64,000 nt of DNA from Dromaius novaehollandiae (Eukaryota > Chordata > Aves > Casuariiformes > Dromaiidae), in NCBI RefSeq assembly GCF_036370855.1, contig NC_088098.1, positions 34,227,981-34,291,980 on the forward strand, read 5' to 3'. The position numbers and the translations under genes are program-made. Positions 13,536 to 24,814 of the stretch are shown here, in pieces; within the stretch, counting starts at the first letter, position 1, and each line of letters opens with the position of its first letter. The notes beneath the pieces are model-generated. The model made no database searches. It was not told the DNA's origin and saw only the letters and a program-made list of their open reading frames with translations.

Positions 13536-14575
13536 TGTCAGAAGCGGTGGCTCCCCCGGCAGCTGCCTGCAGGGAAGGCCACGATGGCCGGTCTCTGAAG
13601 CCCCGCGCGGCCCTCGGCAGCGGGTTAGAGGAGCCAGTGCACTGCGAATGCAATGCCTGCGAGCTCGGGATTTGGTGAAACTCAGTATCAGGAAAAAGTG
13701 AACTGGAAACAGAATGAAGCCGTTACTGCACCCTTCTGCTGGCAGGTGATTTGTTTTTTGCCGTGCTCCCCTGTTAGCAGGTTACTGTGCAGTGATGCTT
13801 ATCTTAATACTGCTAGCCAGACTATTGAGCCTATAAGCTGTCGTGATCCCCAAGAAAGGAATTACCTCACGCATGAATGTCCTGCCTTTGGCTTATGCCC
13901 TGCCACAGGCTCTCGGCGACAAACAGGTTAGTGCCACCGCTGTGAGGGCTGGCAGGGTATTTTTGACACAGTGAGTTTTTTGAGTACACGCAGTGATGCA
14001 GCTCATGGAAATGCTCAGGCCTTACCGAAAACCTGGTTTGGAAAGCACTGATGGTGAGAGAGTTGCTGCAAGGGTTTTCCTTCTTGTGCTACTTCAGAAA
14101 TAAATCAGTTTTGAAACCCTGGAAATTGCTCTGAAAGAGAGCAATTGTCCTTTACTCTGTTTGAGGCCGCGCGGCTCTCCAGGGTGGTTTGGGATCTCCC
14201 TTTGATTCACTGGGCAAAATCTAAAACCAAACCGCCATCAGGGAAACATAAACGCAGAACTGCCGGTAAAATCGTGCCTCCCTTTGCCCTGCCCTGCAGC
14301 TCCCCCATGGCCCCCCTGCCGCCCCGGCCCGTCGCTGTGCCCTCTGGCAGGCCGGCAGGCGGAGGCAGGGCTGCCCCCGGCTCCATGGGGACTCTCGGCA
14401 AGGAGCCAGCAGCATGGCGGCACCTGCTGCCCGGGGGCACAAAATGGCGCCTGGCAGAAGGGCCTGTGAGGCGCCAGGGAGGGCCAGTGGCTGCCGTTAG
14501 TGCCGCTGCCCGGCGGCACCTCATCCACGGATGTCCGTCGCGGGAGGCCCTTCTCCTGTCCTTCAGCGAAAGCTA
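13536..14575. promoter_or_regulatory. Orphan CpG-dense segment (two clusters)
   Basis: Two GC-rich patches, about 13540-13640 and 14155-14570, are rich in CpG compared with the AT-rich surroundings. The second contains GCGCGG, CCCGGC, GGCGGC and similar strings, plus ATGGCGGC at 14414-14421 and AAAATGGCGCC at 14441-14451, which resemble YY1 sites found just downstream of vertebrate CpG-island promoters. No recognised gene starts here. Both strands contain open frames of about 100-144 codons, which is usual for GC-rich DNA and is not evidence of a protein. It may be the promoter of a non-coding RNA or a distal regulatory element. Confidence 0.35.
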
Positions 14576-14579
14576 CTGA

Positions 14580-17500
14580 AGCCAAGTATGAACTGGCCCC
14601 GCAGAAGCCTTAGTGACTTTATGTCTTTTGTGTCACAAAGAGATCAGGTATCATAGGTTTCATAAAGTTTTCAAAGGCATCTTAGTGGATTATTCCACCT
14701 AATATTTGCATAAAAATAAAATACTTAGGACTTTTTTCCTTCCTTCCTTCCATCCCTTTCCCCCCTTCCTTCCTCTCCAAATGGATCAGCAGCATTTTTC
14801 ATAGCTGGTTTAAAAAAAGTGCACAGCGGCGCCTGACCTGGATGTGATGTTTCATTTATTCAGCTTTTGCGTTCATATTTATTTCTTCCTACTCCTGCAC
14901 AAGATTTGCGGCCTGTGTCCAGGCTTCCAGGGGAAGTTATGGAAAGAGCTGTATGATTTATCTCCCTTCCCCTACGCTATGCTACAGTGATCTGAGTGCG
15001 CCATCTGGTAACAAGCAAGGCCATTTTCGACACCCATGCTCCTGTTAAGAACCAGCCACAACTTTGCTTTTTTTTTTTTTCCCCTTCCTGTCTGTATTTT
15101 TCTCCCCATCAGATTTTTTGCTCTTCTTCTTATGTTACAAGCTCTCACAGTTAGATATTGAGTCACTGTCTTGGGGTGGGTTTTTTCTGGAAGCTCAGCT
15201 GCTAATATCAGGCTATTACTAGAAAAGAAAATCTGTTTTCTTTACATAACCAAACCAAGAACAGTGTGTTTCCAGCTCTGTTACGTATGAAGAAGAGTTT
15301 GAGAATGTTGTGGCCGGAAGTTTGGACATCAGAAGGGAAAAAGGTCTCCCAAAGTTATTAACATTATTTGAATTTGGATGCCCTCAGAGGCTGGAAGTAC
15401 GGTTTCTGAGAGCTTTGCTATTGTGAAGAACAGTGCTATCCTCGAAAACCAGTGATTGCTCAAATTCCCAGCAGCAAGTAGATACAGCCAGCAGCCAGCG
15501 AACCTGCCTCATGAAGGCAACTTTTCTCAGAGGAAGACAAGCCGGAGAGCGTGGAAGGATGGAAGGACGTGGGAGCAAAGCTCCAGCCTGGGAGCTGGGC
15601 AGGGCTCTTCTCCTCCCCGCTCTGCCATCCTCTGGTAGAAAACAGGTAAAGTACACCTCTGAGACTGCACTCCTGTGCTCATTTTATTCCAATAAAATAA
15701 AAGTCATTTGAAGGAATTACTAAGCAGCTAACACTGCTGCAGAGCTAATTGCAAGTTTACCTTTAAAAATCACTCAGTCTAGAGTTATTTCACTATGGAC
15801 CGCAAATGGTGGGCACAGAGAAGACGTGGGCATTGGGACTTCGCTGCAGTCAGAACTGTTCTAATAGTAAATGAGTGAGATACAGATTTCTTTCTTTCAG
15901 AGGTGTGTTCTGCTCTCAGGTTCTGTTGGAGAAAACGGAAAGCTTTGATGAAGGTTCTTTGAAGATGATGAAAAGAGCCATTCCATATGTGTAGAAATAA
16001 AAAGAATTCCTTCTTTTATCTTCTTGTTTTCTAGCACAATGGACTGACTAATTGGAAATGGGATTGCTAAGCTGCATCTTGATTATTCACCAGCTTTAAA
16101 CTCCATCCAGGATCACAGAGTAGAGAGTAAGTCCTGCTTGTTGTTCCCGTTTTTCTGTCAGAAAGAACATGTGCCCAGATAATTTTCGAGCTCTGCCATT
16201 CACATATGCAGATCATTACAGATGAAATGTATTCTTGATGTTGTTTTGCTCACTACTCCCATGCAGAGATGGACTGGGGCAGGGAATGCCTCATGCATTG
16301 TCACACAGTTATTACTCTCAGAATAAGTGTTGCAATATGAGTATGTTGTCTGAGCTGTATTTCCAGCCTCTCTTTTTGGCTTTTGAAATCATATGCAATG
16401 TTGCTGCAATGTAGATTTTTAGTTTGCTTGCTTTACAGACTCTTCTTTGAAGTTAAGCCCCCCTCAGGATGTGAAGTGGATGTCACCTTAGGTCCTTGCC
16501 TGCCTTCAGATTATGGTCTCAGATGAGGAAGAATGGACTCCTTTTTCCACTACTGTTTGGAAGATTCTTGGGGCTGTCAAAGGCAGCTGAGACCTGAGGG
16601 TAAGCTGTCTCTTGACTCTTCTCCCTGGTCATAGCGCATTTTTTAATCAGGCCAAGTTCACAGCTTGAGCTGGAGGTTCTGCACGGCTCTTCAGGTATGA
16701 CTACTGCTCTGTGGGATGCCTCCACCTGCTTACTGCATTGCTGTTTCCTTTGGAAGATATGAGTTTAAGGCTGAAGTACAGGAAATATGCCTCCCTGGCT
16801 TTATCCTCACAACATCCTTTAGTTGCTTAGACCCATTGCCTAGACAGTTCAGCAGCTGCGTGGGAGGCTGTGCAGGGCAGTGGTGAAAGGAAGAGGATTT
16901 GTGGGGAAGGAGTATCCCATCAGTGCCAAGCCAGCCAGGAACCGCCACCATCAATGACATAGCCTGTGGGGAAAAGGCATTCCAAAACTGGGATCCAGCC
17001 CTGGTGGCAGCTGGACATTGGACTACCCTGAGATACCACATCAGGTTTTAGTCCGTGACCAGAATTCTGAACAGTAGAAATTTTAGAAGAAATTGGAGTA
17101 TCACTGCTGAGAGCTAAATGGAAAAACATAATCAGGCTGATGAACAAAATCTCTTTGTCTAGCAGGCACAGATCTCTGTGTAGAAAAGCTTAAGAGCTAC
17201 ATAGGGGAAGGTCTCTGTAACGCTGCAGAGATTTCTAATACCTGTAAAAAAAAGGGAGAGTTGTGCAGTATGTTTTGAGCACTGTCTACTGGCACATTAA
17301 TCACTAACAGATTATGTGTGTATAAAAGTATGGCACTGAATGTAAAAAGATCAGTTTGATTCCAGACTATAAGGTATAGAGACGACAGGAAAAAGTAGAC
17401 TAGTATTTCATAAGAAAGGGGGTTGAAACATTTTGAATGGATTATGCTAGATTTAGTGAAAGTGAAATAAAGAAAAAAAATCTACAAGTGTTGACAACAC

Positions 17501-20500
17501 CTCACACTCACATTTCTAATGAGACATTGTGATTTTTAGTTTCTATTTTTAAAATGTTTCCGTTAGGTGATCTAACTCAAATCATATGTCCTACATTATA
17601 AAAAAACCTCATCAGTTTACTTGGAACACCCCAGTCTTCTGGCATTTTCCCTTTTGGAGAACTGTTGTTTCTTTTTTAACTCTCACAACTTCACTGTTCG
17701 AGGAGGAGGAGGAGTTCCATAACCACTTGTCCTTCTCTCCATTTGGCACAATACACAAGTGCCTTTCTGTAAACAGATTCTTTTGAGCAATAAGCTACCC
17801 GTGGAACAGGCTGGCCTCTGGCTTTTGCTAACTGAGGGCTAAGTGCAACAAAAACTTCAGTTGCCTGCAGAGTGTCTACTCTGATTCAGCTGAAACCTAA
17901 GGCAGATTTTTGTCCTTCTTAGAGAATACTAGTGCTTTTTGTTGTTTTTTGTTGTTGTTTCTAACAAAGTCAGAACTGAACCAAAATTGCAAGTTAGGAT
18001 GCTTGGAGATGTGCAAAATGAGATGCAACTGGCAAGAATACAATACATATTAAATAAACAAGGAAGTTATTAAGCGATAGAGAAGCCCTGAAGGGATAGA
18101 GGGGCTTTTGGTTTGAGGAAGAGTAGGTATATAAGCTCTCATTTTGCAGTAATTTTTACCCTTCATTTCGGCAATAAGATGTTGTGAAAGGAATGTCTTC
18201 TGTCAACTGTTTGCTGTGACTTCAGCAGAAAACAATCTCTCTCTTCTTCTTTCATGCTCACAGGCATCTCAGGTTCAGTAGAATGCTTTCTGACTTGGAT
18301 CCAACTATTTGTACAGTTTAGAGAAAATCTCTGATGTTATTCAATATTTCACAATGGCACCAAAAGGAAATTTATCAGCACAGTGATTCCACTTAATTAA
18401 CAAGCTGCCAGGAGCACCACTGAAACTGGAGAGAAGAAAAGCTATTGCAAGGTATGGCTGGAACTTATGTAGGGGAGGTGAGGAAAGTTTAAGCTGGGGA
18501 AGGAGGTGTCCTGCAATATAGAAGCAGGAGAAGTGGAAAGAAAGGAAAATGTATCCAAAGAATAATAGAAAAAAAATCAGCAAAAACCAAATTACTCATT
18601 TTTTTCACACATTCCTCTGTTTTACTTGCCTGTTGAGCTTTGTCAGGCACCTAGACTTGGAGCTGGCTGAATCAGAGTGTCTTTGTTGTCTGAACATGTC
18701 TTTCTTTTTTTGCTGGGGATTCTTTGGCAGCAACATACATGTGGGGATGCTCTGAGGACATCTATTCTCCACCACTATTGTCCAGGGCAGTCATTGCTTC
18801 TTGTTACATGGCTTTGGAGATCCTGTGTGACTACAGAGCTTCTCTCTCTCCCCTCTCTAGAGTGGCTGCCTTGCTCCTAAGCACCCCAAAATAACAAATG
18901 ATGAGACCTGCTCTAGGAAGCAGACTTGGAGCCCCAACTTGCTTCAGATATATGTCCTAGAAAATGAACTATAAGGAGCCACTGTGAGGAGCTAGACCAG
19001 AAGTTCCCATTCTGTAGTCCAAGAAGAGCTTGGCATGTGGAAGGTCATGCAGCCAGCAGCAAGGCTAATCTCATGTTGCTCTGAGGTGCCTTCAAAAGCG
19101 CTTTTATATTGCATCACATCAGATGAATCTTCAGGTGTCAAGTCATGGCTGGAACAGAACTCAGTGCAGCTCTCCTTTCCATTCTTCTTTTTGTGAGCAT
19201 TATTCTACGTAAGTTCAAAAGTTCTTGTTTTTTCTTTTTTTCTTTTTTTTAAATTAACTTCTGCTATGTAGCTATGGTGTCCCAATCACATAGAAATAAA
19301 GCTGCAGTTTTTCTGAGGGATTTATAGATGGTCTCCTGTTTTCTAGAAAGACCTTATGTTTTCTGAAGTTCACATAAAACTGTGCCAAAGCTGTGAGCAG
19401 ACTGTAGGACAAAGCATTAAGGAGATGAGCTTTTATTAAGTACATTCCCATGGGATATTTCTTATCAGTGTGAGATTTGCATTTGACTCTTCCGTTTATT
19501 AGGAAGGATTTCTGCATCTCTCAGGACAGAGGTTCAACACACTAAACAATAAGCATAATATTCGTATGTTTTCTGTTAGACTAATCTTCTAAGACACCAA
19601 AAGCTCCCTTAACTTTACATCAAAGGAGGTCATGTTTCATACAGTGAAGAACTTGATACAGAGCAGTGGATTTAGCAGCTGATTTTTGTCAGTGCTCTGA
19701 GAACAAATTCTTGATATGTTCTACATTGTTCATGTGCTGTTGCTGTACATGGGAGCCATACCAGGTGGACAGGTGCAACGGCCTAATAATCTCAGAAAGC
19801 ATCCTTTGGGAATCAGCTTTAAAGACATTTGACCCAGTAACAAGGGTGGGAAAATAGCAAGCTGTCCAGAAAACTTCTTACTGTATTTTGGTGATGCATA
19901 TTCTCCTAGCACCTTCTGAATTCAAGTACTTCTATTGCCAAAAATGCTTACCTGAATAACATTTGTCCCTGACAGACACCTCTATTTCTCCCATGTTACT
20001 AAAGCCCAAATATTCATGCAGAGAAGGAAAGGAGCATTTTGTTTCCTGCATGGTTTTGTAGAAAACATGTGGTTGTGTTGGGCACTATGGAAACATCTCA
20101 TGACCACCACATCTGTAGAAGGGGTAGTCTTGATGTTTACCATGCTCCAAAGTCATGCTGGCATGAGCTGGGATGTGGGAAGTGGAAAATAAGAGAAGAA
20201 CAAAAATTGAAATACAAACAGTATAATTGCAAAGTTTTTAGAACACATGGAGAAAAATTAAGAGAAAACCAGACTTATCTCTAGGTACTGCTTAGATTAG
20301 GTACAAAGGCTCTTTTCACTCTGTGAGATGTACCTGACAAATATTCACAACTGCCTGCCTGTAGATTTTAAGCACCCCTATAGGTTCCATCTGTTGAAGA
20401 AGATTGAGCCTACCTCATTTTGTATTTCAGATACATGATGTCTAGATGTGGATGTCTAGACCCTTACCTTGAACAGAAACTAGGTTTGACATTTGGCCAA

Positions 20501-22755
20501 CCGATCTTGGACATGCAGAGCCAGAGAGTGGCTGCTCTGGTGCTCAGCTCAGCACCCATGTGATTGCCTACCCATCCCTCAGAGTACCTGAAGGACTTGG
20601 TGGCAATAAAGGGCTTGGGGTAAGTGACACTCTCCCCCCAACCCTACTTTTGAGGGATAAAGTGATATTTTCCCCTGCATCTTCCCCCAAGTCTGGCTTT
20701 TCCTTTGCTGTTTTTATACTTAGTCCTGATTTTTACTGTGTTTCTTCTTTCAGTCTCCATGGGCTGTTGTCTTTCTTGGGACATGAATCTTTATGGATCC
20801 TCATGTCTGACAAGTTTCAAACTTTGGAGCAGCTGATCTAGTTCCTGAGAAAAATCTTGACATTTTTCTTTTGCCTTCATATACATTTATACATACTCTC
20901 AGTAGGAGTGATTTTTCTCGTGTATGATGGAGTTCCATTGGTTTAGTACATGACAGCTGACATTTTCTCTTCAAACCTTCTACTGTCATGTTATCTTGTA
21001 CATCAATGTCTAATTCATACGAAAAAACAGGTCTCACTGATATTCCAGATGACCTACTAGTTACTAGAAGCAATCACCTCCTGAACAGCTTCTACAGGTA
21101 ATGCTACTGCACTGTGCAGAGAGTAGTTTAGCTTCTTTTTAGGTATAGTCCTTTGCAATAAACATTTTCTATAGACATTTCAAAACAGGGTTTGCTTCTC
21201 AGAAAAGCAACAGCTCTTCCAAAGACTGGATAATGCTTGGTATTGTTTTTGCTCTCTTAGTCTGCAATCTATCACTCTGTTTCTTGAAACCTCCTGCTTG
21301 GATTTTTTATTTTTACTTTGGTTCTGCATGTCTCTATGAATCAGTGGTTTGCTAGTCCAGTGCCCTGCAGCCATCCCTAGCTTTCTCTCCAAAACTTTCA
21401 AACTGGCCTTTCAAACCTCCAGGCATGGTAATCGCAAATGGCTTTTTCTAAGGCTAGGTCAGGTTCCACTTTCAAGTTTTTTTCTTGGGGTTTGTTCTTT
21501 GATTCCCATTCTAATTCTCATTATGCATATTTGAATTAAAAGCTCAGATTCAGATAAAAACATCAAGTTTCTATCCCTCACAAAACAGCAATCTTTTGAA
21601 AGTTTTATTCCTTCTGGGAGTACAATGCTATTCAAATCTCTATAGCAGAGTGTGTAGATAGGCTCTCTTTCTCCAGCTTACTTAACTTGAAGATGTCACC
21701 TTTGTCTCAAGGGCTGCTGATCACTGGGAGAATATACCAGGGAAATATCACTTAGTTTGCCCTGTTACCGAACAAAAGCCTTCATAGGCTTTTCTGGCCT
21801 GTGCTGTAGACTGGGGTAGGGGCACTCTTGGGCTGATCTAGTACAGCTGTTCATATGAATTTATGTTCTATCATTAGATCTCTTGTCTTTGACCCTGAAT
21901 CATTAAGAAGTTAGCTATTTTCCACTCCTCTTTTCCTCTTCAGAAGCTGAAGAACATCTTCTCCTGTTGTCTCTAGGAAAGGATGGTGTTCTTGTTCTTA
22001 TCCAAACACCTAAATTTGAAGAATTCCAGTTTCTTTGGAGCTTTCAGTTTCATGTTTTCTACCCATTATCTTTTCTCCCAGTTCTCTGTTTTTAGCTGTA
22101 CTCTTCTGTTTCTCTCTCAGTTCCTGTCACCCTGTCATGTGCCACTTTGGTATAATGATTAATAATAACTGTGGGTAGAAACCCGTAATTAAATAATTAA
22201 GCAAATAATACATAGCAAGTGTATAATGTAACAACAGATAAGATAAAAATACTGAAGGAAAGAGCTACTGAGGGAGGCAGGAAGGGAGGAGGGAAGCCCC
22301 TCATGCTGTTAACACTATTGCTTAGTCAGTCTTCTCATTAACCAGCTACAATAACTAGCCTTTGCCAGAATTTTTTATAGGCTGTTATATGACAGACAAT
22401 GCCTCTTATAGAGACAGATATTCCTCAGGGTTATCTGCTGGAAAAGTTTTTCAGGGTCTTTCTAATTTCAGGCAGTCAGCGTTGAATGGCATCCTCGTGG
22501 TTTTTAGCATTACAGTTACCTGAGCTACTCTGAAGATCAATGAACAGCCTTTTCTTTGCTAAGGAATAAATTCCACAGATGGAGAATGTATAGACCTCTG
22601 TATATCATGATTGTTATCCTTACTGTTATTGTTACAGCTATAATGTGCTATGGCATCAAGAAGGATCAATGAAATTGGAATTTCATTATGGCAGGGCTGA
22701 TATTGATAGTAAATGACAACCAAAAAATTTGCAGGGCAGTCTGAAGGTTACAAAG
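14580..22755. other. Intergenic DNA, no gene recognised
   Basis: This stretch contains a pyrimidine-rich tract at about 14735-14780, a short GATGTCTAGA direct repeat at about 20437-20462, and no convincing exon or repeat family. A donor-like ACAG/GTAAAGT at about 15645 is followed by AATAAAATAAAAG near 15692, but no matching acceptor or reading frame can be argued for. Confidence 0.55.
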
Positions 22756-22759
22756 ATAG

Positions 22760-22890
22760 AAATTACTGATGTTTTATAGTCTGAGAGAGACAGATATAGA
22801 GAAGTTAATTCACTTGGTCACTATGACACAGTGAGCCAAAGGCAACAAGAAGCTGAACTCAAACACCATCATTTCCAGGCTCACATACAA
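22760..22890 (-). mobile_element. MIR-like SINE relic
   Basis: Read on the plus strand, the order resembles the reverse complement of MIR: an AT-rich section, GAGAAGTTAATTCACTTGGT, CACA-like motif, AAGCTGAACTCAAAC, then a CA-rich end. It is very degenerate and assigned only by pattern recognition. Confidence 0.35.
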
Positions 22891-24814
22891 GCTTAAGAAA
22901 TGTTTCTTTGAAATAGCCAATTCAAAACAAACAGATCCCTCTTGGGTATAAGCTGGTAACCTCTAAACTGCTCATAAGTGGCACTGTCGTTCAGAGATTT
23001 TTACCATTTTGTAATAACTGTGGGATTTTGTTCCTTCCAGTGTCTGATTGATTATACATTTTGTTGCTAGGGTACTAAAGCTGGAACTATCAATTTTATA
23101 TCTGTTTATTTACTTAAAAAACACACACTTGAATATACGCTAAGATGTGCCCTTTCTCTGAGAGTTCTGCATTCAGTCATGCTTTTGACATGTTAGTTAT
23201 CTTCCACAGTTTCACAATATCAGGATGGTCCTGCATCTTATATGAATAAACTGATTTCTCCTGAGCATGTCTCAACAAAAATCTGTTGTTATAATCCTTG
23301 CTCTTTGAAATTTAAGTTGGGCACAGACTGTTCTGTTGTGTGCAATTTCCTAAAAATGGTAAGTTTCAGGTTTATTTCTCTTCCAGTTTTAACTCGTTTG
23401 CCTTAGCTTGGACTGTTTCTCATCTCCATAGAACTTTCCTGTAGTTTGTTTCCAGTTTTTCTTTAAAATTCAGTTGAAAGTTCTTGATTGGAACAAATGA
23501 AAATCCTTCCTTGTCATAAAATTGTGGTGGTCCTAAGAAGACCAGGATATCTGAGAGCTTAAAGGCAAAAATCTCTCCTCTGAATTATCCAGCAGAGGAT
23601 AGAGATTTTGGCTGGAGATTTTGATTCTGCTTCTTACTAGGCAGATGTTCCCTGCTGATTTCGAGGGGAGTTCAGGCATGGTAGAAAAGGAGAGTGCTCA
23701 CCAAATGAACCTGATGAGAGAATTTTTCTTCATGCTTTCAATGTCCTTGAAACTATGTAAACTATGCCAATGGCATAAATGAATTACTCTTTAGTCTTTG
23801 TTAAATGTTAATGACTAGTGTGAACGGGTATGTAATTGTGACTTTTCCACTTTAGAAAGTCTGTCTGTTACTGAGAAGGGAGTAGTCATGTGTATTACTG
23901 ACTGACTTCTGTTCACTTCATCCCTAAGGTGTTAAAAAACAGCCAAATTATGCATATTTGAGGAGAGATAACTTCCACTGGAGCAAATGACAGTTATGTA
24001 GGTGCCAGAAGTGTAGGATGCCATTCAAAATCCTTCCAAGAAAAGAACAGTGACTGTCAGCTAAAATGTTTTCAAAGAGGGGGCTTTACTGAGTTTGTCC
24101 TGCTAAGTGTTAGTGGAGATTATTATTGTCTATGTACTTCTGGGATGGTGCTTATCATTTGCTGAGGTTTTGCCATTCTGCTCATAGCACAGCTGATTTG
24201 GATTTTTATCTATGGGCTGTGGTTTCATGACTTTAAAACAATGCCTGTTTTGTGTATTTAGTCCAGGTTAAATACATCGAACTCCTTTACTTCTGTGCAA
24301 GTGTAAATAATTAGTTTGTCTTGATAGTTCTCCTTTCCTTCTCCCCTCCAAAATTTTAGAAACGCTTTCTTTATTATTTGATGATTTACAAATCCAACTT
24401 AGAAAGAGGACTGAATAGGAGATAAACAGCAGTGCTGAGGTATTTACCTTTCTTGACACACTGAGCCTCCAGCTATGCCATTTATTTATATTGTCCAATA
24501 CGCCTGCTCAGTCTTCTGTAAGTTTAGTCCAAACTCAAGGATATTTTTTCTTTGATCTCCTCTTTCCAAATTTCAGAGCTTTAACAAAAATGGATAAAGG
24601 ACATTTTGCTTGGTAGAATGAGATGGGGAAGCCAGAGAGAAAAGGGAAGGGAGATTAAATCTGGGGAAATAGAGAATAGATGGAAATATTTCTGAGTGTA
24701 AACTATATGGGATCCTGAAAGCCTATTAAAGTCTGATACAAAATGTTAAAATAAAGTTGCAGGGAGTTATTCTAGTGAGAGATAAAGCTGTATGAACTGT
24801 TTGTTATCCTCTGC
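22891..24814. other. Intergenic DNA, no gene recognised
   Basis: This is AT-rich single-copy-looking sequence. I see no exon-like frame or repeat family that I can name. Confidence 0.5.

Noticed and set aside
14145-14585. Overlapping open frames of 105-144 codons on both strands
   Set aside because: They lie in CpG-dense DNA where stop codons are rare. Proline/alanine/glycine/arginine-rich translations on both strands show no domain.
22020-22270. Possible LTR remnant (TG-rich left part, AATAAT-rich centre)
   Set aside because: No paired LTR, primer-binding site, polypurine tract or retroviral coding motif could be found.
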